Below are positions 26,421 to 35,353 of a stretch of 64,000 nt of DNA, in pieces. Below the pieces are notes generated by a model, which was given only the letters and a program-made list of their open reading frames with translations, was not told the origin of the DNA and searched no databases. The DNA lies in assembly GCF_002368195.1 (NCBI RefSeq), contig NZ_AP018178.1:9515956-9579955 (forward strand), read 5' to 3'. The stretch comes from Calothrix sp. NIES-2100. Its GTDB lineage: Bacteria; Cyanobacteriota; Cyanobacteriia; Cyanobacteriales; Nostocaceae. The stretch's first letter is position 1, and every line of letters begins with the position of its first letter. A program made the translations under genes and the position numbers.

Positions 26421-28265
26421 ATGTCTAAACCAACCATTTACACAGTCGGCGGGACGGTGCAGGCTGGTGGTGGGATTTACATTCCCCGCCAAGCTGATGA
26501 GGAATTATTGAATTTATGCCGGGACGCAACTTTTGCTTATGTCCTCACGCCGCGCCAGATGGGCAAGTCGAGTTTGATGGTACGCACGGCGCAAACATTG
26601 GCAGAGGAGGGGATACGGGCTGTTATTGTTGACCTTCAGGAATTGGGGGCGCAGGTTACAGCAGAACAATGGTACTTTGGCTTTTTGGTGAAGCTGGATG
26701 ACCAACTCATGTTTAATACAGATGTGGTGAGTTGGTGGCAAGAACACGAATATTTGGGAGTTTCGCAACGGCTGACGCTGTTCTGTCAGCAGGTGTTACT
26801 GGCTGAGGTAAAGGAACGAGTGGTGATTTTTGTCGATGAGATTGATACCACTCTCAGCCTAGAGTTTACAGATGATTTCTATGCAGCGATTCGTTATCTC
26901 TACGTTGCCCGTGCGACTAATCCTGAGTTTCAGAGTCTCTCTTGGGTCTTGATTGGTGTGGCAACTCCCAGCGATTTAATTCGCGATCCCAGGCGCACGC
27001 CGTTTAACATTGGCCAACGTGTGGATTTAACTGATTTTACTTTTGAGGAAGCTTTACCCCTGGCTGATGGATTGAGTTTGCCTACGGAGGAGGCAAAGCA
27101 AGTGCTTCGGTGGGTGCTGAAGTGGACGGGGGGACACCCATATTTAACCCAGCGTTTGTGTGGTGTTTTATTAAAACACATGAAATCTGAAGGATTAGAA
27201 GCAGCAGGACAATCTTATGTTTTTAATGAAGTCCTCATAGACCAAATAGTGAGCAGCACTTTTTTTGGTGTGATGAGTATGCAAGATAATAACTTGCAAT
27301 TTGTACGCGATATGCTAGTTAAGTGGGCACCAGAGAAGATTTATCTCTTAAGTACATATCGAAAGATCCGCCAAGGTAAGCCTCCCATTTCCGATGAAGA
27401 CCAATCTTTTATTATATCCCACTTGAAGCTTTCAGGTATTGTAAGACCCAAACATGGTTTTTTATGTGTACGGAATCGTATCTACCAAGAAGTTTTTAAT
27501 AATAAGTGGATTCGAGAAAATCTGCCAGCGAAATCCTGGACGATAGAACAAAAAATTGGCTATGGGTATGTTGTAGCAATTGGAATTGCGTTGAATGGCT
27601 CGATCATAGGTTTGGTAATCGCAAACTATTACCGGGGAAGAGAAGTTAGGCAATTTAACCAAGCTCATGAGCAAAGTCAACTACTTACCAATTATAAAAA
27701 CGCAGTTATCGGGGCACAATTATATAGCTTCAACTTAGTCGCAGTCTTAGAAGATCCACAAATATTACAAACTAAAAAAGCTGACTTTCTAAAAAGTGTA
27801 GAGAAAGCTAAGCGCTTCGAGTCACAAATTAATGGTTTTATTGACGCACAACCTCAAGCATTAGCAGCAACAATTACTACTTTCGAGGCTTTATTGGAGG
27901 ATTATGCAACTAACCTAGACTCTTATGTTAATCAGATAGAGCCTGTGTTGCGGGAGATTGATGCCAAAAACGTGCAGCCGCAGAAAATTGACTCAGTCCG
28001 AAAGCGGTTGCTCAAAATTATGCACGGCGACACAGCTATGCGGCTAGAGCAGCTTTCTCAAACACTGACTAACATTTTAGAAAATGCTGAAGTTAAAGAG
28101 GTCGAAAGGACAATCTCTGTAGAGCATACTAAAGGAGTTGAGAGATTAATCGTGACTGTGAGTATGCTGGTGTCATTTGCGATCGCGTCCATTATAGCTT
28201 GGCGAACTAGTCGCGCTATCAGTCATTATATCAATACCAATTCTAAAGACATTCGTATTAAATAA
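26421..28265 (+). CDS. AAA_35 NTPase with membrane-anchored C-terminal sensor
   Basis: Start ATG at 26421 is preceded by a G-rich ribosome site (614 residues; an in-frame GTG at 26400 is unlikely). Residues about 10-360 are an AAA-like domain (AAA_35) with Walker A TPRQMGKSSLM, Walker B VVIFVDEID and a conserved RRTPFNIGQRVDLTDF segment. A transmembrane helix (YVVAIGIALNGSIIGLVIA) leads to about 150 helical residues and a second transmembrane helix (LIVTVSMLVSFAIASIIAW) near the end. This gives a chemoreceptor-like periplasmic four-helix arrangement. It follows the CHAT-TIR-AAA_35 gene on the same strand, and the two NTPase domains are homologous. It could be the membrane sensor of that protein, but this is inference. 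Confidence 0.82.
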   Translation: MSKPTIYTVGGTVQAGGGIYIPRQADEELLNLCRDATFAYVLTPRQMGKSSLMVRTAQTLAEEGIRAVIVDLQELGAQVTAEQWYFGFLVKLDDQLMFNTDVVSWWQEHEYLGVSQRLTLFCQQVLLAEVKERVVIFVDEIDTTLSLEFTDDFYAAIRYLYVARATNPEFQSLSWVLIGVATPSDLIRDPRRTPFNIGQRVDLTDFTFEEALPLADGLSLPTEEAKQVLRWVLKWTGGHPYLTQRLCGVLLKHMKSEGLEAAGQSYVFNEVLIDQIVSSTFFGVMSMQDNNLQFVRDMLVKWAPEKIYLLSTYRKIRQGKPPISDEDQSFIISHLKLSGIVRPKHGFLCVRNRIYQEVFNNKWIRENLPAKSWTIEQKIGYGYVVAIGIALNGSIIGLVIANYYRGREVRQFNQAHEQSQLLTNYKNAVIGAQLYSFNLVAVLEDPQILQTKKADFLKSVEKAKRFESQINGFIDAQPQALAATITTFEALLEDYATNLDSYVNQIEPVLREIDAKNVQPQKIDSVRKRLLKIMHGDTAMRLEQLSQTLTNILENAEVKEVERTISVEHTKGVERLIVTVSMLVSFAIASIIAWRTSRAISHYINTNSKDIRIK

Positions 28266-28365
28266 TATTGACAAATTCAGTAATATCATCGCCCATTTGG
28301 TTTTAGAAAATAGTGCGATCGCATTTCCTCGTCTCAAACATCAGTTTAATCTCAGCCGCTTGCTT

Positions 28366-28596
28366 GGTAACCAACGCGATCGCTTTCATCACGAACGTGG
28401 TTATGTTGGTAACGAACGCGATCGCTTTCATCACAAACGTAATTAGATTCGTCACCAACGCGATCGCTTTCATCACAAACGTAATTAGATTCGTCACCAA
28501 CGCGATCGCTTTCATCACGAACGTAATTAGATTCGTCACCAACGCGATCGCTTTCATCACGAACGTCGTCATGTTCTCGATGAACGTCGTGATTTG
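28366..28596. repeat. Five 42-bp tandem units, each carrying HIP1
   Basis: The unit runs ACCAACGCGATCGCTTTCAT and then CACAAACGTAATTAGATTCG. It divides into two related 21-bp halves. Every unit contains one GCGATCGC. The flanking DNA (28317, 28620, 28712) also carries HIP1. Both strands remain open in one or more frames (VTNAIAFITNVIRF; FVMKAIALVTNLIT) only because the period is a multiple of three. I regard it as noncoding. Confidence 0.85.
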
Positions 28597-28668
28597 AGTG
28601 AGTACAGCTGATGAAATTTTGCGATCGCTTATCTCAACCATCATCGGCAACAGTGTATGTCTTACCAC

Positions 28669-28718
28669 CGTAGGCATTGCATCCACTCACTCTCAAGCTT
28701 CATTGAAAATGCGATCGC
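28669..28718. repeat. ~50-bp dispersed repeat (other copy at 18838-18887)
   Basis: CATTGCATCCACTCACTCTC and its continuation to AAAATGCGATCGC match 18838-18887 with two changes (CGTAGG/CGTAGA and GATCGC/GATCAC). Each copy ends in, or one base from, a HIP1 site. Confidence 0.8.
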
Positions 28719-28748
28719 TATCTAAATAATTTCAAGACTTTCAAAAGA

Positions 28749-28820
28749 TGGGTGACCTGAGATTCGAACTCAGAACCAGCGGATTAAGAGTCCGATGCTC
28801 TACCGTTGAGCTAGTCACCC
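28749..28820 (-). tRNA. trnK: tRNA-Lys (anticodon CUU)
   Basis: On the minus strand GGGTGAC pairs with GTCACCC, the D arm is GCTCAACGGTAGAGC, and the anticodon stem CGGA/TCCG encloses CTCTTAA, giving anticodon CTT. The T arm contains GTTCGAATC. It is 72 nt long with discriminator A, and CCA is not encoded. Confidence 0.95.
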
Positions 28821-28881
28821 ATACGAAAAGTGATTATAGCAAATTCCTGGCGGCTTTACTAGTGCTATATCGGTGAAATAT

Positions 28882-31131
28882 TTAGGCTATGGGGAATTTG
28901 ACGATAAAGGTAGTTCCCCCGGCTACACTTTCTACGTGAATTGTACCGCCTAAATGTCTGACCATTTTCTGTACTAATGCTAGTTCTAGTCCAGTCCCGC
29001 TATGTTTCCAAGGGTCGTTTTTGGCAATGTGATAAAACGGCTCGAAAATTCTTGCTCGTTGTTTGGCAGATATTTCTAATCCGGAGTTGTGGAAACTAAT
29101 CTGCATCATATCTGCTATCAATTGCACTGATACTGTAATTGTTTCTCCCGCAGGTGTGTATTTGCAGACATGGCTCAAAAGTTCTGTGACAATGCGCTCT
29201 AATTCTGTGAGATCTGTTTCTAATGCTGGCAGTGCTGTTTCAATATCTAATTTTAAATGCTGTCGCTGACAAGCTGTCACTTCGCGAAATGACTCGACTA
29301 TGGGGGGAAGCCAGGTTTGGATGTCGATGGCGATCAGGGTTTGGCGATCGCATGGGGTTTGGTTTTGGGTAAGTGTCAGTAAGTCGTGAATTAATTTGCT
29401 ACCTCTTCCACACTCGCTATAAAGAATCTGCAACAGTTGGGAAACTATGTCTTTATCTGCAAGTTTCTCGATTGTCAGCAAACCTTCCAGGGTTTGGGCT
29501 GCAAGGCTGATGCTGGTGATCGGTGTACGCAGTTGTTGGGCTAGGGTGCGGAGAAATTGGCTGTTGAGGCGATCGCTAGTTTCTAATTCTTTCGCCTGGC
29601 TTTGAATCACTTCATGCAGCCGAGATTTGCGAAGGGCGATCGCACATTCATTGGCGATTTGCGCCACCATGCAATTTTCCCATTGATCAAATGGCTGTTG
29701 TCTGGCGCGAATCACCCAAAGATTGCCGATTATTCCTTGAGCATCAAAAATCGGATAAGCTGTCTGGGTAATTACTCGCAATTTTGGTTGCCATTCCGGT
29801 AAAATTTCCAACGAATGCAGAGGTTGTTTTTCTAACAGTCGTTGATAAACTTCGGGAAAGTCTGCAACTGTTTTACTCAATCCTTCACAGAAAGGTGGGC
29901 TATTGCTGTACTCATAGGCAATGGTTGCTATGGTGCAATCACGATCATAGAGTTCAATGTGACAGCGATCGCTTTCGAGTAATTCGGCTAATTGCGAAAT
30001 TGCTGTTGCTAGTACCTGGCTTGCGTCTACATTGTCGCGGATTGTTTCAGTGATGCGTCGCGTTAGTGCTTGGAATTCCTGAATTTTCTGCAACTGGGCT
30101 GTATAGTTATGTCTTTGCAACTCTATCTCAGCTTTGAGCTGTTCTACTTGCTGCTGAAGTTCTGTCTGCTGCGCCGCAATGGCGATTTGAGTTGCTAAGT
30201 GCTTGAGTAAGTCAATTTCTGAATCTTGCCATTGATGGGGTTTACCGCAATGCTGGGCAATTAATAGCCCCCATAACTCTTGCTGTACAATAATTGGTAC
30301 AACTAAATTCGCCCTCACTTGCAAAGAAGCGAGAAAATCTATTTGGCAAGGATGTAATCCAGCTGCATAAATATCTTCAATTACTTGGATTCCACCCCGT
30401 TTATAGCGATCGCGATTTTTGCTGCTAAAGCAAGGATCTGTGATATTTTTATCCAGTAACGAGCCGCTAGCAGCCACAGTAGCTTCGGCAACGATCGTAT
30501 CCTTGCCATCAGCCAAAAAACGGTAAACTAAAACGCGATCGCTATCTAATAAATTCCGCGCTTGTTGAACTATCTGTGAGAGAATTGTCTCTAACTCTGG
30601 AGATTGACCAATTTTTTGGGCGATCTCTTCTACTAATTGCGCTCTTTGCTGCCCAAGTCTATCAATAACCTTTCCCTGCTTTGCCGGAGTAATATGACTA
30701 CTAGTGCCAATTAGTCGGTAAATCCTGGAGTTACCATCCCGCAATGGTGTCAGAGTCGTACTCCACCAAGTCTTCACTCCTTGAAATTGCAAACATTGTT
30801 CGTAGGAAATGGTTTTGCCAAAACGCACGCAATCACTATAATGCTGGCGTACCCTAGCCGCATCCGTTGGTGATAGGATATCCTCTGGTCTTTTACCTTT
30901 AAGCTCATCTGAACGAATACCTATCCATCGTTCATGAGTAGGGTTAAGCGCCACATACCGAAAATCCCCATCTTCCAGAACATCAACCACAAAAATAGAT
31001 GCTTGCCCAGAATCATATATGCTCAGTAGAAACTGCTCACTACTACTTTTATCCGCATCTGTTCCGAAGAGAAAATAAGGCGGTGATAGTGGTTTCATCT
31101 CTACAATTGATTCAGATTGATTAATATTCAT
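28882..31131 (-). CDS. PAS-cyanobacteriochrome(DXCF)-GAF protein with a degenerate histidine kinase module
   Basis: This is a 749-residue protein. A PAS domain covers about 35-145. GAF1 (about 165-320) is a DXCF-type cyanobacteriochrome: DPCF at 232-235, the canonical chromophore Cys262 in HPCQIDFL (Gln where His is usual), then VRANLVVPI and LWGLLIAQHC. DXCF domains carry phycocyanobilin or phycoviolobilin and sense blue to green light. GAF2 (about 355-500) lacks Cys motifs. The kinase part reads FLRTLAQQLRTPIT, so the phospho-acceptor His is Gln532. The N box has LLSHVCKYTP (His for Asn) and the G2 box is GTGLELAL. It is therefore probably a pseudokinase that signals by conformation. No response regulator is adjacent. 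Confidence 0.87.
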   Translation of the reverse strand: MNINQSESIVEMKPLSPPYFLFGTDADKSSSEQFLLSIYDSGQASIFVVDVLEDGDFRYVALNPTHERWIGIRSDELKGKRPEDILSPTDAARVRQHYSDCVRFGKTISYEQCLQFQGVKTWWSTTLTPLRDGNSRIYRLIGTSSHITPAKQGKVIDRLGQQRAQLVEEIAQKIGQSPELETILSQIVQQARNLLDSDRVLVYRFLADGKDTIVAEATVAASGSLLDKNITDPCFSSKNRDRYKRGGIQVIEDIYAAGLHPCQIDFLASLQVRANLVVPIIVQQELWGLLIAQHCGKPHQWQDSEIDLLKHLATQIAIAAQQTELQQQVEQLKAEIELQRHNYTAQLQKIQEFQALTRRITETIRDNVDASQVLATAISQLAELLESDRCHIELYDRDCTIATIAYEYSNSPPFCEGLSKTVADFPEVYQRLLEKQPLHSLEILPEWQPKLRVITQTAYPIFDAQGIIGNLWVIRARQQPFDQWENCMVAQIANECAIALRKSRLHEVIQSQAKELETSDRLNSQFLRTLAQQLRTPITSISLAAQTLEGLLTIEKLADKDIVSQLLQILYSECGRGSKLIHDLLTLTQNQTPCDRQTLIAIDIQTWLPPIVESFREVTACQRQHLKLDIETALPALETDLTELERIVTELLSHVCKYTPAGETITVSVQLIADMMQISFHNSGLEISAKQRARIFEPFYHIAKNDPWKHSGTGLELALVQKMVRHLGGTIHVESVAGGTTFIVKFPIA

Positions 31132-31460
31132 CAGAGAATCCCTGTCTGGTATTAGTTACTCATCTAGGCGCTCTCTTATTTTTAGTGTTGTAAAAATGCT
31201 CCTTAGCGCCTCAAGCAAAGGATTGTCAGCCCTTATTTATTGATATTTTGTTTCTATTTGCTATTTACAATCAAAAATCTCGAAAAGCCTATATAAATAA
31301 GCTGAAAAATTTCTTACTCATGGAAGGCGAAAATGAATGGCTAAATTAGTGTAAAGAGATTTCGAGATTTGACTGTTAACATTTCCTTAAGATTTTTGCA
31401 CGTATTGTATGTATAAGCAAGCAGGATCGTCAAGAATTGTGATAATTCTTCATAGATGGG

Positions 31461-31543
31461 GGTTGACGGTTGACGGTTGACGGTTGACGGTTGACGGTTG
31501 ACGGTTGACGGTTGACGGTTGACGGTTGACGGTTGACGGTTGT
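31461..31543. repeat. STRR heptamer array (GGTTGAC), about 12 units
   Basis: About twelve perfect GGTTGAC repeats end exactly where the 31542-31603 palindrome begins. Confidence 0.9.
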
Positions 31544-31603
31544 ACGGGCGGGTTCACAGATATCCTCGTGGATCAACAATGATCTAAATAAACCCGCCCC
31601 TAC
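31542..31603. repeat. Palindromic element, inner core copy
   Basis: GTACGGGCGGGTTCACAGATA ... AACCCGCCCCTAC is the same 62-63-bp core as at 13869-13931 and 43230-43292. The outer arms are absent here. Confidence 0.8.
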
Positions 31604-31611
31604 AGACTGTT

Positions 31612-31722
31612 GCCCCATGTCCCATGCCCAATGCCCCATGCCCAATGCCCCATGCCCAATGCCCCATGCCCCATGCCCAATGCCCAATGCCCCATGCCCA
31701 ATGCCCAATGCCCCATGCCCAT
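31612..31722. repeat. STRR heptamer array (CCCCATG/CCCAATG), about 16 units
   Basis: Mixed CCCCATG and CCCAATG heptamers run without interruption to within a few bases of the stop of the membrane-protein gene at 31726. Confidence 0.9.
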
Positions 31723-31725
31723 TAA

Positions 31726-32301
31726 CTATTGACAATTAACCAATTGATATGCATTCATACCAGTGAGAATTGCAACTACCAGCCAAGCGATCGCTAAACC
31801 GATGACTTCGCCTAAAAATATTTGGGTAATTTGGCGTAAAATTATCCCAATAGCGGAACCAATAGACATAGCGATCGCCCAACTAACTGGGCTAATGAAT
31901 ATCCAGCGCCACGCTAAAGGAACTGATTGGTAAATTGCTAACCATTGAGCTAGCCCAATGACAAAACCGCCGACTGCGCCGTAAAATGCAGCCATGAGGA
32001 TTCTTTGGGGAAAGAACTGAGTTGTAGGTACAATCCAACCCAATACACCCAAACCCATAATTGCGATCGCTATCCAACCGACTACAGTGAAAAACAACCA
32101 TTTGCTAGCAAAGCTGGTGTGTCTGAGAATGAGACTTTGAGCTACTGCGATCGCTAGTGCGCCAATAACAGCTTGTAGAATCCCCACATCGGGCTTTTCA
32201 CCAATTTCAATGAATAGCAAACTCACCAAAAAACCGCTAAAAGTGGCGATCGTCCATTGTAATGTAAAGCTAAATTGAGTTTTAGCAGGCGCAAACAGCA
32301 T
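31726..32301 (-). CDS. Multi-pass membrane protein, function unknown
   Basis: This 191-residue protein starts at the ATG at 32301, with AGAGAA upstream. The start overlaps the stop of the glycosidase-like gene (TGATG). It has about six hydrophobic helices. Two similar segments contain Gln-Trp or Trp-Ile motifs (LAQWLAIYQSVPLAWRWIFI), typical of an uncharacterised cyanobacterial membrane family. Its C-terminal codons (NCQ stop) run into the heptamer-type sequence TTGTCAATAG. Coupling to the upstream gene suggests a linked function, which is unknown. Confidence 0.75.
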   Translation of the reverse strand: MLFAPAKTQFSFTLQWTIATFSGFLVSLLFIEIGEKPDVGILQAVIGALAIAVAQSLILRHTSFASKWLFFTVVGWIAIAIMGLGVLGWIVPTTQFFPQRILMAAFYGAVGGFVIGLAQWLAIYQSVPLAWRWIFISPVSWAIAMSIGSAIGIILRQITQIFLGEVIGLAIAWLVVAILTGMNAYQLVNCQ

Positions 32302-33545
32302 CAAATTCTCTTTGGTAGTAGGATTGGTCTTGTAGCTTTAGCCTCAAATATCTGTTGAAAAGCCCTGCGTCGCTGTTGTGGTGATTCCGGCGAGATATAA
32401 CCCCATAAACTTTCCCAGTAAAAAAAAGAAATACCAGGAAATTCGCGATCGCGCACTACCTTCACCTGTTCTCGAATTTGCGCAATATCCACAGAATTCC
32501 GTAAAGTTCCCGTTGTAATTCCAATACCTACAGGAATTTGACTGCGCGCAAATTCCACCGCAGGCTGTTCTAGTTCTCGGATAAAACTACGTTTGTCATC
32601 GCGATATACCTGCAAAATCAACTCATCCACCAAACCTTTTTTGATCCAATCTTCCCAATTTTGTAAGTAGTATTTGTAAGCAAAAGCTTGAGAGTTGGGA
32701 GACAAAGAAATTTTGGCATAAGGTTTAACCGCCTTCACCGCTTGATAAATTGCTGCCATGAAATCAGTAATTTTATCAGATCGCCAACGCATCCATTCTG
32801 GGTTAAAAGGATTTTTTGGCGGACTTTTACCTTGATGTTCTTGCTGATAAAGTTCAACAGTAAAAGCATCGTAACCAAACTGTACTGGCATCCCAAAATG
32901 ATCGTCAAGCTGAATACCATCTACATCATAATTACTCACAACTTCCACAATTAGCTCTTGAATAAACTCCTGAACTTGCGGATGTAGAGGGTTCAGCCAA
33001 GCTTGCTTACTAGTATGATTATTTTCGATTTCCTCCGGGGGAATTTCTTTAACTGATTTGATACCTTCTTGCCCAATTGTCAACCAATCCGAGTATCTCT
33101 TTGCTAATTCCGAATTAGATGGAGTCATCAACCCATATTCAAACCAAGGGATAATACTTAAACCTTTAGGTTTAGCAAGTTTAATAAACTTGTCTAAAAC
33201 ATCCTGTCCACCATGCACAATTTTCAGAAAAGGTTGGGTATCTATACCTATAAATCTCTTGGCAACCGCACTATTATAAAAAGTATGTCCCCGATTCCAA
33301 ACTACAGGATAAATCGTATTAAAGTTCAGTGCCGAGAGTTGGTTAACAGCACGGTTAATACCCCAAGGTACAAATAACACGCCACTAGCAACATTAGTTA
33401 GCCAAACCCCACGAATTTCTGTTGTGGTTAGATGACTGGCTTTTTGGTCATTAACTGAATGAGAAGGAAGCGAAAATGTGATTAAAATTAGAATTAATCC
33501 CAAACACAGCCAGTAACAAAAATAACGGCGGGCAAACCGATTCAT
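32301..33545 (-). CDS. Exported family-10-like glycosyl hydrolase (GHL10/DUF187)
   Basis: I use the ATG at 33545 (414 residues); an in-frame TTG 33 bases upstream is possible, and neither has a clear ribosome site. A basic stretch then a hydrophobic helix (YWLCLGLILILITFSLPSHS) makes a signal sequence or anchor. The body is a TIM barrel of the GHL10 family: EIRGVWLTNVASG, FNTIYPVVWNRGHT, YDVDGIQLDDHF, AKISLSPNSQAF and YWESLWGY. Relatives are thought to act on cell-wall or envelope polysaccharide. It overlaps the membrane-protein gene 31726-32301 by one base (TGATG). Confidence 0.85.
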   Translation of the reverse strand: MNRFARRYFCYWLCLGLILILITFSLPSHSVNDQKASHLTTTEIRGVWLTNVASGVLFVPWGINRAVNQLSALNFNTIYPVVWNRGHTFYNSAVAKRFIGIDTQPFLKIVHGGQDVLDKFIKLAKPKGLSIIPWFEYGLMTPSNSELAKRYSDWLTIGQEGIKSVKEIPPEEIENNHTSKQAWLNPLHPQVQEFIQELIVEVVSNYDVDGIQLDDHFGMPVQFGYDAFTVELYQQEHQGKSPPKNPFNPEWMRWRSDKITDFMAAIYQAVKAVKPYAKISLSPNSQAFAYKYYLQNWEDWIKKGLVDELILQVYRDDKRSFIRELEQPAVEFARSQIPVGIGITTGTLRNSVDIAQIREQVKVVRDREFPGISFFYWESLWGYISPESPQQRRRAFQQIFEAKATRPILLPKRI

Positions 33546-33880
33546 CTGTGGGTTTGACTTACTTTTAAATGGATACAAGGAATATATATAACTACAAAAT
33601 AAAATGCAAGAATCCGGATTATGTATTCATATCTAAATAATTCGTAATTCCTAATTCGTAATTAAGTTAACGTGAATTATAAAAACCTCACCCATTTAAC
33701 CTCCCTCTTATTCAAGCAAAGGGAGGAGTAAGGCTAAATTAGGCTTTTTGCTCCTCACTAATAATAAAAGCTACTCCTTTCCCCTCTCATTTTAGCAGAG
33801 GGGCTAGGGGTGAGGTTAATCAAGAACTCGTCACCTATTTAGGTAAGAACAAATGACAAATGACAAATGACAAATGACAA
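33546..33880. other. Intergenic region with an inverted-repeat element
   Basis: No gene. AACCTCACCC at about 33686 and GGGTGAGGTT at about 33810 bracket nested CCTCC/GGAGG segments, resembling another MITE-like hairpin. TGACAAA heptamers follow at 33849-33882 and abut the glcD stop. Confidence 0.6.
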
Positions 33881-33882
33881 TT
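33849..33882. repeat. STRR heptamer array (ACAAATG)
   Basis: Four to five ACAAATG units end at the TAA of the glcD gene. Confidence 0.85.
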
Positions 33883-35353
33883 AAAATCTTTCCACACCTT
33901 CAAACTGCTTGACATTTGCAGCATTGGCCGCTTCACCACAAGTGCGGGGTGTCGGAAATATCTTTTCTGGATTTGCTAAACCTTTAGGGTTAAATACTTC
34001 CCTTACCCATTGCATAGTTTCTAAATCAGTTTGGCTAAACATATCTGGCATATAACATTTTTTATCAGCACCGATACCATGTTCACCAGAAATGCTACCG
34101 CCTACTCTGACGCAAAGTTTAAGAATTTCTCCGCCTAATTCTTCCACTTTTTCTAATGCTCCAGGAATAGCATTATCATAAAGAATTAGTGGGTGAAGGT
34201 TTCCATCACCTGCATGAAACACATTTGCTACACGGTAACCAAATTTTTCACCTAATAACTCAATTTCTTGTAATACATAGGGTAATTGTGTCCGGGGAAT
34301 TACCCCATCTTGAACATAATAATCTGGACTTAGATGTCCCGCAGCTGCAAAAGCAGCTTTGCGCCCTTTCCAAAGTTTTAAACGGGTTTCAGGATCGCTA
34401 GCAGATGTCACACTACGCGCACCATTCTGTTGACAAATTTCGATTATTCGCTGTTTATTCCCGCCAACTTCTACTTCCAAACCATCAATTTCTATCAGCA
34501 AAATTGCCGTAGCATCGCGGGGATAACAATTTGTAGCGACAACATCTTCCACAGCATTAATACTAAAGTTATCCATCATTTCCATACCACCAGGAATAAT
34601 CCCCGCGCTGATGATATCGGAAACCGTAGCCCCAGCCGCTTCTACACTAGTAAAATCTGCCAACAATACACAAATTGATTCCGCAGTTTTGAGGATTTTT
34701 AGCGTAATTTCTGTAGCAATCCCCAAAGTACCTTCCGAACCCACAAATATACCTGTTAAATCATAACCAGGCATTTCCGGAATTTGTCCTCCCACATCCA
34801 CAATCTCACCATCGGGAAGCACTAGTTTTAATCCTAAAACATGGTTAGTAGTTACACCATATTTCAGGCAATGTACTCCACCAGAATTTTCCGCGATGTT
34901 GCCGCCAATTGAGCAGATAATTTGGCTAGAGGGGTCTGGTGCATAGTAAAAACCAGCACCACTTACAGCTTGTGTCACCCAACTATTAATTACCCCTGGC
35001 TGCACAACAGCCCTTTGATTTTCTAAATCAATGCTGAGTATTTGCCGCATTAAGGAAGTGACAATTAAAACTGAATTTTCCAGCGGTAAAGCACCACCAG
35101 ATAAACCAGTTCCAGAACCCCGCGCAATAAAGGGAAGGGAGTATTGGTTACATATCTTCACCACCGCCGCAACTTGTTCTGTCGTTCTCGGTAGTACAAC
35201 TACCGCCGGACGTTGGCGATAGGCTGTTAAACCATCGCATTCATAAGTAATTAGTTCCTCTCGTCGTTGTACCACGCCATTTTTACCAAGAACAGCCTCG
35301 AAAGCGCTGATGATTGGTTTCCAGTTACGTTGTTGTTTATCTTGGGTGAGCAT
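33881..35353 (-). CDS. glcD: FAD-linked glycolate/lactate dehydrogenase subunit GlcD
   Basis: This 490-residue protein starts from the ATG at 35353 (MLTQDKQQRNWKPI); an in-frame GTG eight codons upstream is less likely. The FAD_binding_4 domain carries the PFIARGSGTGLSGGALP and DPSSQIICSIGGNIAENSGG motifs. The C-terminal FAD-oxidase domain has VFHAGDGNLHPLILYD and GGSISGEHGIGADK, the usual substrate/flavin-binding region. In cyanobacteria this enzyme oxidises photorespiratory glycolate to glyoxylate or acts on D-lactate. GlcE and GlcF are not next to it, which is common in cyanobacteria. Confidence 0.92.
   Translation of the reverse strand: MLTQDKQQRNWKPIISAFEAVLGKNGVVQRREELITYECDGLTAYRQRPAVVVLPRTTEQVAAVVKICNQYSLPFIARGSGTGLSGGALPLENSVLIVTSLMRQILSIDLENQRAVVQPGVINSWVTQAVSGAGFYYAPDPSSQIICSIGGNIAENSGGVHCLKYGVTTNHVLGLKLVLPDGEIVDVGGQIPEMPGYDLTGIFVGSEGTLGIATEITLKILKTAESICVLLADFTSVEAAGATVSDIISAGIIPGGMEMMDNFSINAVEDVVATNCYPRDATAILLIEIDGLEVEVGGNKQRIIEICQQNGARSVTSASDPETRLKLWKGRKAAFAAAGHLSPDYYVQDGVIPRTQLPYVLQEIELLGEKFGYRVANVFHAGDGNLHPLILYDNAIPGALEKVEELGGEILKLCVRVGGSISGEHGIGADKKCYMPDMFSQTDLETMQWVREVFNPKGLANPEKIFPTPRTCGEAANAANVKQFEGVERF

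Larger units (their letters stand above)
31132..31725. other. Repeat-filled intergenic region
   Basis: No gene. From left to right it holds the upstream region of the cyanobacteriochrome gene, a GGTTGAC heptamer array (31461-31543), a 62-bp palindrome (31542-31603) and a CCC(A/C)ATG heptamer array (31612-31722). Confidence 0.8.

Noticed and set aside
28303..28686. Open frames on both strands across the 42-bp array (FVMKAIALVTNLIT; VTNAIAFITNVIRF)
   Set aside because: Same repeat artefact. The predicted hydrophobic peptides come from noncoding HIP1-containing repeats.
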